64,000 nt of DNA from an uncultured Marinobacter sp. Its GTDB lineage: Bacteria > Pseudomonadota > Gammaproteobacteria > Pseudomonadales > Oleiphilaceae. This document shows, piece by piece, positions 55,138-64,000 of the stretch; position 1 is the first letter of the stretch; each line of letters opens with the position of its first letter. Both the position numbers and the translations under genes were made by a program. The notes beneath the pieces were generated by a model. It made no database searches and had not been told where the DNA came from. It saw nothing but the letters and a program-made list of their open reading frames with translations. The stretch is from positions 62,001 through 126,000 of the forward strand of contig NZ_CANLBK010000001.1 in assembly GCF_947488835.1 (NCBI RefSeq). Reading direction: 5' to 3'.

Positions 55138-57396
55138 GTGCGATTGCGCGAACCGCTATTTCAGCGTGTGGCCATTATTGGGTTAGGCCTGATAGGTGGT
55201 TCGTTGGCGAGCGCCATCCGCAACAACAATCTTGCACGGGAAGTGGTTGGCGCAGATCAGAGTAAAGAAGATCTCCTGTTTGGCCAGTCTCTGGGTGTGA
55301 TTGATACAGTTGCGGAAACCACTGCAGATGCAGTGCAGGGGGCTGACCTCGTTGTGCTGGCTGTGCCAGTGCAGGCGACCCGTAAGGTATTAGAAGACGT
55401 ACGCCCGCATCTTGCAGAAGACGCCATTCTTACGGATGTGGGTAGTACGAAATCCGGTTTCGTAAAGGACGTAGAGGCGGTGTTTGGAGAGTTTTCGCCT
55501 CGCGTTATTCCCGGACACCCGATTGCGGGATCGGAGCGAAGTGGCATTCGTGCGGCCAACCCCGATCTGTTCAGCAACCACAAGGTGATACTGACCCCTC
55601 CTGATAAGGTTAGCGCCCCTCATCTGGCAAAGCTCCAGGCCTTGTGGGAAGCCTGCGGTGCCACAGTGCTCACCATGTCGGTGGCATATCATGATGAAGT
55701 GTTGGCGGCGACCAGCCACTTGCCCCACCTGATTGCGTTCTCCCTGGTGGATACACTGGCCGGCGAAGACCAGAACATGGATATTTTTCGGTATGCTGCA
55801 GGGGGTTTCCGTGATTTTACCCGGATAGCCGCGAGTGACCCGGTTATGTGGCACGACATTTTTCTTTCAAACCGCGATGCCGTTCTCCGGGTGATTGACC
55901 ACTTTACCCAGGATCTGGACCAGCTGCGCACAGCAATCGCAGATCAGGACGGCGCCACACTTTTGCGTGTGTTCGGCCGCGCCAAAGCAGCACGCGAACA
56001 CTTTTCAAAAATGCTTTCAGGACAGGCTTACGTGACAAATAACAGTGAAAATCAAGTGACGTTTCGTCTTCAGCCCGGCGGCTCAGTTAATGGTGACATT
56101 CGGGTGCCCGGCGATAAATCCATTTCTCATCGCTCGATTATGCTTGGGGCGCTGGCAGAGGGGGTAACCGAGGTAAAAGGTTTCCTCGAAGGAGAAGACA
56201 GTCTCGCAACACTGCAGGCTTTCCGTGATATGGGTGTTGCCATTGAAGGGCCGGATAACGGCTTTGTGCGCATTCACGGTGTTGGAATGCATGGTTTGCA
56301 GGCGCCGCGTGGGCCAATATATCTCGGCAACTCTGGCACTGGCATGCGCTTGTTTACCGGGCTGCTGGCCGCGCAGCCTTTTGAGTCTGAGCTCACCGGC
56401 GACGCCAGCCTATCCGTTAGGCCTATGAATCGAGTTGCTGACCCACTTAGGTCTATGGGTGCAGTGATCGACACAGCAGAGGGTGGTCGTCCGCCTTTGA
56501 AAATCCGGGGTAGCCAGAACAAGAAGCTCACCGGTATCCACTACGATATGCCGGTTGCCAGTGCCCAGGTGAAGTCTTGCCTGTTGCTTGCCGGCTTGTA
56601 TGCCGACGGCACCACCTCTGTTACTGAACCAGCGCCAACTCGCGACCATACTGAGCGCATGCTGACTGGGTTTGGCTATAAAGTAGAGCGTGATGGCCCA
56701 ACTGCCAGCCTTACAGGTGGTGGTAAGCTAATGGCTAATGCTATTGATATTCCCGCAGATATATCATCGGCCGCTTTTTTTATGGTTGCCGCCAGTATTG
56801 CTCCGGGATCTGACCTGACGCTGCGCCATGTGGGTATGAACCCGACACGGGTAGGTGTGATCAACATCCTGCAGCAAATGGGCGGAAACATTGAGGTCAT
56901 GGCCGAGCGTGAAATTGGCGGCGAGCCAGTTGCCGATCTTCGCGTTCGCTCCGCTGAGCTCAAAGGTATTATTATCCCGGAAGACCAAGTGCCGCTGGCT
57001 ATCGATGAGTTCCCGGTGCTATTTATTGCTGCCGCTTGCGCTACGGGGCGTACCGTTTTAACCGGCGCTGAGGAGCTGCGGGTAAAAGAAAGTGACCGTA
57101 TTCAGGTGATGGCAGACGGCCTTGCAACACTGGGTGTCGAAACCACGGTTACGGAAGATGGCATTATTATCGAGGGCGGGCAGACCATTAAAGGCGGCTC
57201 TGTTTACAGCCATGACGACCATCGCATTGCTATGTCTTTTGCAGTGGCCTCGTTGCGCGCCACCGAAGAGATTGAAATTAACGGCTGCGCGGTTGTGGCA
57301 ACATCCTTCCCGGGCTTTGTAGAGCTTGCGAAGGAGACAGGTATCAATATTGTCGCTGAGGTTTCCGAGCCGGGCGCTGAAAAGGGAGCCCATTAA
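55138..57396 (+). CDS. tyrA-aroA: fused prephenate dehydrogenase / EPSP synthase
   Basis: Two enzymes in one 752-residue chain. N-terminal NAD(P)-dependent prephenate (or arogenate) dehydrogenase, about 1-290, with [10 protein letters not shown] and [10 protein letters not shown]. The C-terminal 5-enolpyruvylshikimate-3-phosphate synthase, from about 305, has [33 protein letters not shown] and [12 protein letters not shown]. The linker is short ([16 protein letters not shown]). GTG start at 55138, 1 bp after the hisC stop. The fusion is known in Pseudomonas and relatives. Overlaps cmk by 1 nt (TAATG). Confidence 0.97.
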   Translation: MRLREPLFQRVAIIGLGLIGGSLASAIRNNNLAREVVGADQSKEDLLFGQSLGVIDTVAETTADAVQGADLVVLAVPVQATRKVLEDVRPHLAEDAILTDVGSTKSGFVKDVEAVFGEFSPRVIPGHPIAGSERSGIRAANPDLFSNHKVILTPPDKVSAPHLAKLQALWEACGATVLTMSVAYHDEVLAATSHLPHLIAFSLVDTLAGEDQNMDIFRYAAGGFRDFTRIAASDPVMWHDIFLSNRDAVLRVIDHFTQDLDQLRTAIADQDGATLLRVFGRAKAAREHFSKMLSGQAYVTNNSENQVTFRLQPGGSVNGDIRVPGDKSISHRSIMLGALAEGVTEVKGFLEGEDSLATLQAFRDMGVAIEGPDNGFVRIHGVGMHGLQAPRGPIYLGNSGTGMRLFTGLLAAQPFESELTGDASLSVRPMNRVADPLRSMGAVIDTAEGGRPPLKIRGSQNKKLTGIHYDMPVASAQVKSCLLLAGLYADGTTSVTEPAPTRDHTERMLTGFGYKVERDGPTASLTGGGKLMANAIDIPADISSAAFFMVAASIAPGSDLTLRHVGMNPTRVGVINILQQMGGNIEVMAEREIGGEPVADLRVRSAELKGIIIPEDQVPLAIDEFPVLFIAAACATGRTVLTGAEELRVKESDRIQVMADGLATLGVETTVTEDGIIIEGGQTIKGGSVYSHDDHRIAMSFAVASLRATEEIEINGCAVVATSFPGFVELAKETGINIVAEVSEPGAEKGAH

Positions 57397-58076
57397 TGCT
57401 GGAAGGTAGCGCACCGGTTATTGCCGTTGATGGCCCAGGCGGATCAGGCAAGGGCACAATTACTCAAATGTTGGCCAAAAAGCTGGGCTGGCACTTACTC
57501 GACAGCGGCGCGCTCTATCGGCTGACGGCTCTTGCGGCAGAGCGTCAAAACGTATCGCTGGAGGATGAGGCCGCGTTGGTAAGTGTGGCAGCGTCTCTGG
57601 ATGTGGCTTTCGAACCCACGCCCGAAGGTGAGCCGGTAAAAGTGATATTAGCCGGAGTAGATGTCACTGCAGATATACGTACAGAAACTTGTGGCAACAA
57701 CGCTTCAAAGATTGCCGTTATGCAGCCGGTTCGTGATGCGCTTTTGCAGCGTCAGCGTGACTTCCAGCAAAAACCTGGGTTGGTAGCTGATGGCCGTGAT
57801 ATGGGTACCGTGGTGTTCCCGGACGCACCCGTCAAAATTTTCCTGACGGCCAGTGCAGAAGAGCGAGCTCAGCGGCGTTTCAGCCAGTTGAAGGCAGCGG
57901 GTGTCGATGTTAGTATTGACGCCCTTTTAGAGGAGATACGGGTTCGTGATGAACGGGATATGAACCGTTCCGCAGCCCCTCTCAAGCCAGCAGACGATGC
58001 GCAAGTCATTGATTCTACAGGTTTGAGTATACAGGAGGTGCTAGACAGGTGTGTGGCCGCAGTAGGTCAGACCTGA
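57396..58076 (+). CDS. cmk: cytidylate kinase
   Basis: Phosphorylates CMP and dCMP. 226 residues with P-loop GPGGSGKGT (13-21), LDSGALYRL, and the [13 protein letters not shown] active-site segment; lid region [13 protein letters not shown]. Translationally coupled to tyrA-aroA. In Pseudomonas and E. coli it precedes rpsA, as here. Confidence 0.96.
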   Translation: MLEGSAPVIAVDGPGGSGKGTITQMLAKKLGWHLLDSGALYRLTALAAERQNVSLEDEAALVSVAASLDVAFEPTPEGEPVKVILAGVDVTADIRTETCGNNASKIAVMQPVRDALLQRQRDFQQKPGLVADGRDMGTVVFPDAPVKIFLTASAEERAQRRFSQLKAAGVDVSIDALLEEIRVRDERDMNRSAAPLKPADDAQVIDSTGLSIQEVLDRCVAAVGQT

Positions 58077-58099
58077 CTACACCTTTTTGTCGTTGAAAG

Positions 58100-58206
58100 T
58101 CCGGGAACAGCGTAATCTGCCAGCCGCTGGCTGATTCCGGAATTTATTAACAGACCGTGTTGCTGGTGACACGGAGCATACTTGCATTGAACCTATAGGA
58201 CTCATA
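58100..58206 (+). promoter_or_regulatory. rpsA leader with hairpins
   Basis: The 130-bp leader before rpsA has a stem TCCGG/CCGGA (58100-58104, 58137-58141) with an inner CAGCC/GGCTG (58121-58125, 58129-58133), and a CCGTGT/ACACGG hairpin (58155-58160, 58169-58174). Ribosomal protein S1 is known to repress its own translation through a folded leader in gammaproteobacteria; this leader may do the same. The ATG lacks a strong Shine-Dalgarno, as expected for rpsA. Confidence 0.5.
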
Positions 58207-59901
58207 ATGAGCGAGAGCTTTGCGGATCTTTTTGAAGAAAGCCTAAAAGAAATTGACATGAAACCAGGTTCCATCGTCCAGGGAACCGTAGTTGATGTTG
58301 ATAGCGACTGGGTCACAGTTAACGCCGGGCTGAAGTCCGAAGGTGTTATCCCCGCCTCCCAGTTCCTGAATGAAAAAGGCGAGTTGGAAGTAGCTATTGG
58401 CGACGTAGTCGACGTAGCACTGGATGCAGTGGAAGATGGTTTCGGTGAAACCCGTCTTTCCCGTGAAAAGGCCAAGCGTGCTGAATCCTGGAAGGTACTC
58501 GAGAAGTCCTTCGAAGCGGAAGAAGTGGTCAAAGGTATTATTAACGGCAAGGTTAAGGGTGGTTTCACCGTTGATCTGGCTGGTATTCGTGCGTTCCTGC
58601 CGGGCTCCCTGGTAGACGTTCGTCCGGTCCGCGATACCGCGCACCTGGAGAACAAGGAACTCGAATTCAAAGTTATCAAGCTGGACCAGAAGCGTAACAA
58701 CGTGGTTGTTTCTCGCCGCGCCGTTCTGGAAGCTGAAAACAGCGCCGAGCGTGAAGCTCTGCTCGAAACCCTGACAGAAGGTCTGTCAATTCAGGGTATC
58801 GTCAAGAACCTGACCGACTACGGCGCGTTCGTAGATCTGGGCGGTGTTGACGGCCTGTTGCACATTACCGATATGGCTTGGAAGCGCATCAAGCACCCGA
58901 GCGAAATCGTAAACGTTGGTGACGAGATCAACGTTAAAGTACTGAAGTTCGATCGTGAGCGTAACCGTGTATCTCTGGGTCTGAAGCAGCTGGGTGAAGA
59001 TCCCTGGGTTGATATCAAAGGCCGTTACCCTGAAGGTACCAAGGTTACTGCACGTGTAACCAACCTGACTGATTACGGCTGCTTTGCTGAGCTGGAAGAA
59101 GGTGTTGAAGGTCTGGTTCACGTATCTGAAATGGATTGGACCAACAAGAACATCCACCCATCCAAAGTCGTTAATGTTGGCGACGAAGTGGGCGTGATGA
59201 TTCTCGACATCGATGAAGAGCGTCGTCGTATCTCTCTGGGTATCAAGCAGTGCGTATCCAACCCATGGGAAGATTTCTCCGGCAACTTCAACAAGGGCGA
59301 CCGCATCTCCGGTAAGATCAAGTCAATCACTGACTTCGGTATCTTCATCGGTCTGGACGGTGGCATCGATGGTCTGGTTCACCTGTCAGACATCAGCTGG
59401 AACGAAACAGGCGAAGAAGCCGTTCGTGAATACAAGAAGGGCGACGATGTTGACACCGTTATCCTGTCTGTAGATCCCGAGCGCGAGCGTATCTCCCTGG
59501 GTATCAAGCAGCTCGAAAGCGATCCATTCGCTGAGTTTGTTCAGTTGAACGATAAGGGCTCTATCGTTAAAGGCACTGTTTCCGCCATTGACGCCAAGCA
59601 AGCTACTATCGCTCTGAACGACGAAGTTGAAGCGATTCTGAAAGCCTCTGAAATCAGCCGTGATCGCGTTGAAGATGCGCGTAACGCTCTGAAAGAAGGC
59701 GAAGAAGTCGAAGCTAAGATCATCAGCATCGATCGCAAGAACCGCATCATCAACCTGTCTGTCAAGTCCAAGGACGTTGAAGACGACAAGCAGGCGATTG
59801 ATACAGTTCGCAGCAAAACTGCAGAAACTTCCTCCGGTGCGACCACCATTGGTGATCTCATCAAGGAACAAATGCAGCAGCAGAACGCCAACAAGGACTA
59901 A
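58207..59901 (+). CDS. rpsA: 30S ribosomal protein S1
   Basis: RNA-binding ribosomal protein needed to start translation on structured or leaderless-like mRNAs. 564 residues with six S1 (OB-fold) repeats, visible as GxVxxVxxxGxFVxLxxGxxGLxH units such as [41 protein letters not shown] and [21 protein letters not shown]. The length is close to the 557 of E. coli. Preceded by a folded leader and followed by a strong terminator. Confidence 0.98.
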   Translation: MSESFADLFEESLKEIDMKPGSIVQGTVVDVDSDWVTVNAGLKSEGVIPASQFLNEKGELEVAIGDVVDVALDAVEDGFGETRLSREKAKRAESWKVLEKSFEAEEVVKGIINGKVKGGFTVDLAGIRAFLPGSLVDVRPVRDTAHLENKELEFKVIKLDQKRNNVVVSRRAVLEAENSAEREALLETLTEGLSIQGIVKNLTDYGAFVDLGGVDGLLHITDMAWKRIKHPSEIVNVGDEINVKVLKFDRERNRVSLGLKQLGEDPWVDIKGRYPEGTKVTARVTNLTDYGCFAELEEGVEGLVHVSEMDWTNKNIHPSKVVNVGDEVGVMILDIDEERRRISLGIKQCVSNPWEDFSGNFNKGDRISGKIKSITDFGIFIGLDGGIDGLVHLSDISWNETGEEAVREYKKGDDVDTVILSVDPERERISLGIKQLESDPFAEFVQLNDKGSIVKGTVSAIDAKQATIALNDEVEAILKASEISRDRVEDARNALKEGEEVEAKIISIDRKNRIINLSVKSKDVEDDKQAIDTVRSKTAETSSGATTIGDLIKEQMQQQNANKD

Positions 59902-59916
59902 TATCCGGTTGGTAAT

Positions 59917-59948
59917 AAAAAAACGGGCTCTAAGAGCCCGTTTTTTTT
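59917..59948 (+). terminator. intrinsic terminator of rpsA
   Basis: CGGGCTC (59924-59930) pairs with GAGCCCG (59934-59940), loop TAA, flanked by seven A before and eight T after. Confidence 0.95.
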
Positions 59949-60033
59949 GTGTTTTTTTCTGATTTAGCTAAACTGAAGGGGTGGGAATTCGGCGATCATC
60001 GGCCGAATAAATAAGAAAAGAGGGAAGTGCCTC

Positions 60034-60330
60034 ATGACGAAGTCAGAACTGGTCGAATTAATTGCCTCGAAACAAACGCAGCTCTCAGTTAAAGACGTTG
60101 AGTTGGCGGTGAAAACAATTATTGAGCATATGTCCCAGTCGCTTGCTAACGGACAAAGAATTGAGATCCGGGGATTTGGCAGTTTCTCCCTTCACCATCG
60201 AGCCGCCCGCACAGGCCGGAACCCGAAAACCGGAGAGGCTGTGCAGTTACCGGCAAAGTATGTTCCTCACTTCAAGCCCGGCAAGGAACTTCGTGAACAG
60301 GTGAATGACAGTTTGAAACAGGGCTTTTAG
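60034..60330 (+). CDS. ihfB: integration host factor beta subunit
   Basis: 98-residue DNA-bending protein that pairs with Ihf[15 protein letters not shown] start, HU/IHF signature [29 protein letters not shown], with the Pro-tip (NPKTG). Follows rpsA, the conserved order in gammaproteobacteria. A GAGGG ribosome site is present. Confidence 0.97.
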   Translation: MTKSELVELIASKQTQLSVKDVELAVKTIIEHMSQSLANGQRIEIRGFGSFSLHHRAARTGRNPKTGEAVQLPAKYVPHFKPGKELREQVNDSLKQGF

Positions 60331-60397
60331 GCTTTTCATCCCTGAATCGAAACACCTATAATTCGGGCACTTAACAGCGTTTGGGAGAGCTAAAGCT

Positions 60398-60700
60398 ATG
60401 GCAGGATTACAGAAGATCCTTTTGATTCTGTTGGTACTGGTCCTGGTATTGCTGGCACTTGTGTTCTCCCTGAATAATCAGATGGCGGTGGCTCTCAACT
60501 TTTTGGTGTTTGAGACCAAGCCCCATGGCGTCGCCGTCTGGATTATCATGGCTTTTGTTATTGGCGCATTGGTTGGAATTTTAATAACCATTCTCGCTAC
60601 TTTCCGCACGTCAGTTTCCCGTCGAACTCTCCAGAAACGACTAGGTCGCGCCGAGCAGGCATTGGAGAAATCCAAGGCTCAGAACGATCAGGCTATTTAA
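60398..60700 (+). CDS. lapA: LapA (lipopolysaccharide assembly protein A domain)
   Basis: 100-residue membrane protein with two hydrophobic helices at about 5-27 and 42-68 and a basic tail with a coiled coil. Partner of LapB in the control of LpxC proteolysis (with FtsH). ALVFSLNNQMAVALNFLVFETKP is typical of the DUF1049 family. Overlaps lapB by 1 nt. Confidence 0.9.
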   Translation: MAGLQKILLILLVLVLVLLALVFSLNNQMAVALNFLVFETKPHGVAVWIIMAFVIGALVGILITILATFRTSVSRRTLQKRLGRAEQALEKSKAQNDQAI

Positions 60701-61869
60701 TGGACATAGTCTTTCAGTGGCTACTGTTGACCGTTGCAGTTGCCGTGGGCTGGTTTGTCGGCCGGCTGGGTAATGGTCGTAGCCGAACTCGAACAAAGAT
60801 TGCCGACGAAGACTCCGTTAAAGATCGACTGCAGTTTCTCTTTACGAATTATTCGGACCAGGCCGTCGATAATTTTGTGCAATCGCTGGCTGTTAATAAA
60901 GATACGGTAAGTCTCCATCTCTCCATTGGAAGACATTTTCGCAACAAAGGCGAAACCGACCGGGCCATTCTCGTGCACCAGAATTTGCTCGCAAGGCCTG
61001 AGTTGCCTCCTCGGTTCTCCCCCCAGGTAACGCTAGAGCTTGCAATGGATTTCCTCAATGCAGGATTGTTGGACCGCGCTGAAGCGCTACTGCAGCAGTT
61101 GATGGGGGATCGCGAGTACGGCCGAAAAGCGGCGCAGCAACTCATCGAGCTCTATCAACAAGAGAAGGAATGGGGCAAGGCTGCAGATGTCGCCCGAGCC
61201 CTGACCAAAAATGATGCAGATCCTGCCATGTTCAAGGATCTTGCTTATCTTACCTGTGAGTTGGCGGAAAAGGCCCTTGTGCAGGATGACCGCTGGGGCG
61301 CTCAGAAGCTTGCCAAAGAGGCTCTGGATTACGACCGCTCTTGTGTTCGCGCCACATTGATTCTGATGAAGATACTGGTCCGACAGGGCAGCTATCGGGA
61401 TGCGGGTAACCAGGGACTGAGAGTATTTGACCAGAACCCGAATTTTGGACCGGAAGCCATTGACCGTCTCATGAAGCTTGAGCACGAGCACGGAGATATT
61501 GGCAGGCTGGCCAAAAAACTACGTAAGTTATACGAGACCTACCCGAGTACCAGCTTACTATTGGCTCTGGTAGAGTCGGTTGAGCGAGTTTCAGGCCGCC
61601 CCGCGGCTATAGAGTTGTTGCGTCTTGAGCTGGAAACCCGCCCCAGTATGAGAGGCCTGTTACGGCTTGTTGAAATGGCAGGCTATGAAAAGGGTATAAC
61701 CACTGACGAAGGGCGCCTCGTTAGCCGCATCGGTCTTATGATCCTTGCCAACAGGCCGGTTTACCGCTGTGTAAGCTGCGGCTTCTCCGGGCAGCAGCTG
61801 CACTGGTTGTGCCCAAGCTGTAAACAATGGGAAACGGTTCGCCCAATACAGGGTGTTGAGGCTGAATAG
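60700..61869 (+). CDS. lapB: LapB (lipopolysaccharide assembly protein B)
   Basis: 389 residues, as in E. coli. N-terminal membrane anchor ([17 protein letters not shown]), a run of TPR helical repeats (about 60-340), and a C-terminal rubredoxin-like knuckle with two Cys pairs ([15 protein letters not shown]). It recruits LpxC to FtsH and links LPS synthesis to transport. ATG overlaps the lapA stop by 1 nt. Confidence 0.95.
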   Translation: MDIVFQWLLLTVAVAVGWFVGRLGNGRSRTRTKIADEDSVKDRLQFLFTNYSDQAVDNFVQSLAVNKDTVSLHLSIGRHFRNKGETDRAILVHQNLLARPELPPRFSPQVTLELAMDFLNAGLLDRAEALLQQLMGDREYGRKAAQQLIELYQQEKEWGKAADVARALTKNDADPAMFKDLAYLTCELAEKALVQDDRWGAQKLAKEALDYDRSCVRATLILMKILVRQGSYRDAGNQGLRVFDQNPNFGPEAIDRLMKLEHEHGDIGRLAKKLRKLYETYPSTSLLLALVESVERVSGRPAAIELLRLELETRPSMRGLLRLVEMAGYEKGITTDEGRLVSRIGLMILANRPVYRCVSCGFSGQQLHWLCPSCKQWETVRPIQGVEAE

Positions 61870-61937
61870 CTTTTCCCTGTTTTCCGATATTAATATTTAC
61901 CGACATTCTTTATCAAAACCCTGCAGGACATACCAAC

Positions 61938-62648
61938 GTGCAAACTTCGAACGACCCCAATATCATCGTTGCTCTGGACTTCCCCTCTGCAAGCCCGGCG
62001 CTGGAGCTGGCAGATAAGCTTGATCCGAAAAAGTGCCGACTGAAGGTTGGCAAAGAGCTTTTTACCCGATCCGGACCTCAGCTGGTTGAAAGCTTGCAGG
62101 ATCGAGGGTTTGATGTGTTTCTGGATCTGAAATTCCACGATATCCCCAACACTGCCTCATCGGCTGTGGCTGCCGCGGCGGATCTGGGCGTGTGGATGGT
62201 GAATGTGCATGCATCTGGCGGCGAGAAGATGATGCTGGCTTGCCGCGAGCGGCTGGAGACCTTTGGTAAAGATAAACCACTGTTGATCGCAGTTACGGTC
62301 CTCACCAGCATGGGTGCGGAAGACCTCGCCGGAATCGGTATAGCCGACTCCCCCGAAGTGCAGGTGTCCCGGTTGGCGACGCTGACCCGAAACTGCGGCC
62401 TGGACGGCGTAGTTTGCTCCGCACAGGAAGCCCCCAAGCTCAAAACAGAGCAGGGCATAGGCTTCAAGTTGATCACCCCGGGCATTCGGCCCTTAACCGC
62501 CGATAAAGGCGACCAGCAGCGCATTATGACGCCCAGCGATGCCCTCAAAGCCGGTTCCGACTATCTTGTTATAGGTCGCCCGATAACCCAGGCGGCCGAT
62601 CCTCTGGCTGCGCTTGAGGCTATTTATGCTGAGGTAGTGGGGCTCTAG
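61938..62648 (+). CDS. pyrF: orotidine-5'-phosphate decarboxylase
   Basis: Last step of UMP synthesis. 236-residue TIM barrel with [18 protein letters not shown], the catalytic array [11 protein letters not shown] (Asp-x-Lys-x-x-Asp) and [17 protein letters not shown] (phosphate binding). The GTG start is supported by family alignment; no clear ATG is in frame. Placed after lapAB as in E. coli. Terminator follows. Confidence 0.97.
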   Translation: MQTSNDPNIIVALDFPSASPALELADKLDPKKCRLKVGKELFTRSGPQLVESLQDRGFDVFLDLKFHDIPNTASSAVAAAADLGVWMVNVHASGGEKMMLACRERLETFGKDKPLLIAVTVLTSMGAEDLAGIGIADSPEVQVSRLATLTRNCGLDGVVCSAQEAPKLKTEQGIGFKLITPGIRPLTADKGDQQRIMTPSDALKAGSDYLVIGRPITQAADPLAALEAIYAEVVGL

Positions 62649-62660
62649 GGTGTAAAACGA

Positions 62661-62695
62661 AAAAACCCGCTAACTCAAAGAATTAGCGGGTTTTT
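62661..62695 (+). terminator. intrinsic terminator of pyrF
   Basis: AAAAACCCGCTAA (62661-62673) pairs perfectly with TTAGCGGGTTTTT (62683-62695); the T-run is part of the stem. Confidence 0.95.
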
Positions 62696-62701
62696 AAATA
62701 G

Positions 62702-62777
62702 TGGCTCCCCGAGCTGGGCTCGAACCAGCGACAAACGGATTAACAGTCCGTTGCTCTACCAACTGAGCTATCGGGGA
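62702..62777 (-). tRNA. tRNA-Asn (anticodon GTT)
   Basis: 76 nt on the minus strand, acceptor TCCCCGA/TCGGGGA, anticodon loop CTGTTAA giving GTT, T-arm GGTTCGAGCC, encoded CCA. Follows the pyrF terminator on the opposite strand. Confidence 0.97.
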
Positions 62778-62846
62778 ACGTCGTCATGTGACGAGGCGCG
62801 TATATTAAGATTACACCACGGCCTCGTCAACCCCTTACCGAAGTTT

Positions 62847-64000
62847 TTAGCTCAAAGCCTTCTGTAAACGCTCAATGGCCTTCTCCAGATTATCCATGCT
62901 CGTCGCAAAACTCAGGCGCATATGGCCAGGGCAACCGAACGCAGAGCCCGGAACCAGGGCCACGCCGGCTTCGCTCAACAGCTTCTCTGCGAACTCCACA
63001 TCGTTGCTGACCCCCGGAGTGGCATCAATTGCTGCCTGGAAGCTCGGGAACACGTAGAAGGTGCCGTCGCCTTTCAGGCATTCAACACCTGGCAGCTTGT
63101 TCAAAGCATCTACCAGCCAGTCGTGGCGTTCTTTGAACGCCTTGACCATTTCACCTACGCAAGCCTGATCCCCATCCAGAGCGGCAGTAGCAGCGGCCTG
63201 AGAGATGGAGCAGGGGTTAGAGGTGCTTTGAGACTGAATCTTCTTCATAGCCCCAATGATTTTCGCGGGGCCAGCAGCGTAACCGATACGCCAGCCCGTC
63301 ATTGAGTAAGCTTTGGATACCCCATTGAGAACAAAGGTGCGCTCGTAAAGCTCTGGGCAAGCGTTGAGAATGTTGCAGAACGGCTGACCTGTCCAGAGGA
63401 TCGGCTCGTACATATCATCTGTGGCAATCATGATGTTGGGGTGCTTCTTCAGCACCTCGGCAATCGCCTTCAGCTCTTCCATGGTGTAAGCCATACCGCT
63501 GGGGTTGGAAGGGCTGTTGATCACGAACAAACGTGTGCGCTCGGTAATCGCGCTTTCCAGTTGTTCCGGAGTGATCTTGAAGCGGGTTTCGGCACCGGTT
63601 TCGATGATAACCGGCTTGCCTTCAGCAACCAGAACCATATCCGGGTAGGATACCCAGTAAGGCGCAGGGATAATGGCCTCGTCGCCAGCATTCAGAGTCG
63701 CCAATGCAAGGTTGAAAAAGCTCTGTTTGCCACCACTTGATACGAGTATCTGGTTGGCTTCGTATTCCAGGCCGTTATCCCGTTTGAATTTCGCAATGAT
63801 TGCTTTCTTTACGGCTGGCGTACCATCAACAGCTGTGTACTTGGTCTGGCCGCTTTTGATGGCCTCAATGGCTGCCTGCTTGATGTGCTCCGGGGTATCG
63901 AAATCCGGTTCGCCTGCACCAAGGCCTATAATGTCCTGGCCAGCTGCGCGTAATTCGGCAGCTTTATTGGTGACTGCGAGAGTGGGGGATGGCTTGATTG
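62847..64000 (-). CDS. aspC: pyridoxal-phosphate aminotransferase, probable aspartate aminotransferase, cut by window edge
   Basis: Class I aminotransferase. The visible part (384 codons) starts inside the conserved N-terminus (IKPSPTLAVTNKAAELRAAG), so only about 15 residues are missing. GLGAGEPDFDTPEHIKQAA, YTAVDGTP, SSGGKQSFFNLALATLNAGDEAIIPAPYWVSYPDMV in parts, VINSPSNPSGMAY and NGVSKAYSMTGWRIGY (Schiff-base Lys) mark the subgroup I-gamma aspartate aminotransferases. The C-terminal arginine region reads FGCPGHMRLSFATS. The first in-frame ATG in the window (63704) is internal. Symbol by family; other acidic or prephenate substrates are possible. Confidence 0.92.
   Translation of the reverse strand, partial: IKPSPTLAVTNKAAELRAAGQDIIGLGAGEPDFDTPEHIKQAAIEAIKSGQTKYTAVDGTPAVKKAIIAKFKRDNGLEYEANQILVSSGGKQSFFNLALATLNAGDEAIIPAPYWVSYPDMVLVAEGKPVIIETGAETRFKITPEQLESAITERTRLFVINSPSNPSGMAYTMEELKAIAEVLKKHPNIMIATDDMYEPILWTGQPFCNILNACPELYERTFVLNGVSKAYSMTGWRIGYAAGPAKIIGAMKKIQSQSTSNPCSISQAAATAALDGDQACVGEMVKAFKERHDWLVDALNKLPGVECLKGDGTFYVFPSFQAAIDATPGVSNDVEFAEKLLSEAGVALVPGSAFGCPGHMRLSFATSMDNLEKAIERLQKALS

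Overview
The window is chromosomal DNA of a gammaproteobacterium. Gene content and order point to Marinobacter or a close relative: alaS-lysC-csrA-tRNA-Ser-tRNA-Arg, a divergent lptFG / pepA-holC pair, gyrA-serC-pheA-hisC-tyrA/aroA-cmk-rpsA-ihfB-lapAB-pyrF as in pseudomonads, an Na+-pumping oxaloacetate decarboxylase (oadGAB) typical of marine bacteria, and a DUF2897 small protein. The assignment is by recognition only; no database search was possible. Most of the window is core genome.

Layout. 1-6.5 kb: end of a DUF1631 gene, ampD-ampE (peptidoglycan recycling), a chemoreceptor and a cobalamin adenosyltransferase. 6.5-16.9 kb: valS with a ketopantoate-reductase-like gene behind it, an unusual metalloprotease-pilin fusion gene, holC and pepA, lptF-lptG (LPS export) and an RDD membrane protein. 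17-22 kb: alaS, lysC, csrA and three tRNA genes. 22.2-28.9 kb: tetrathionate reductase ttrBCA behind an FNR-type site, facing dsbG and a TlpA-like thiol oxidoreductase. 29-35.5 kb: pxpA, a DUF2058 gene, dbpA and oadGAB. 35.5-43.1 kb: a Cache-type chemoreceptor and the SOS mutasome imuA-imuB-dnaE2 under a LexA box. 43.2-48 kb: small metabolic and stress genes (phhB, ydhR-like, yghU, ZIP transporter, ggt). 48.1-64 kb: purU, gyrA, the serine/aromatic amino acid operon, rpsA, ihfB, lapAB, pyrF, tRNA-Asn and an aminotransferase cut by the window edge.

The most unusual signal is a two-copy structured repeat. Each copy has a 53-nt core of constant length (44 of 53 bases identical) inside perfect inverted arms of 30 and 26 bp; outside the innermost ten base pairs the arm sequences differ between copies, yet each stays fully self-complementary. 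One copy is intergenic (5840-5952). The other (7336-7440, exactly 105 bp) lies in frame inside the ketopantoate-reductase-like gene and adds 35 residues to an otherwise normal-length enzyme. Other points of interest are the HELGH protease-pilin fusion, a tetrathionate reductase operon with an FNR-type promoter but no adjacent ttrRS, a multi-hairpin leader before oadG, and a run of small hairpins between two identical tRNA-Arg genes.
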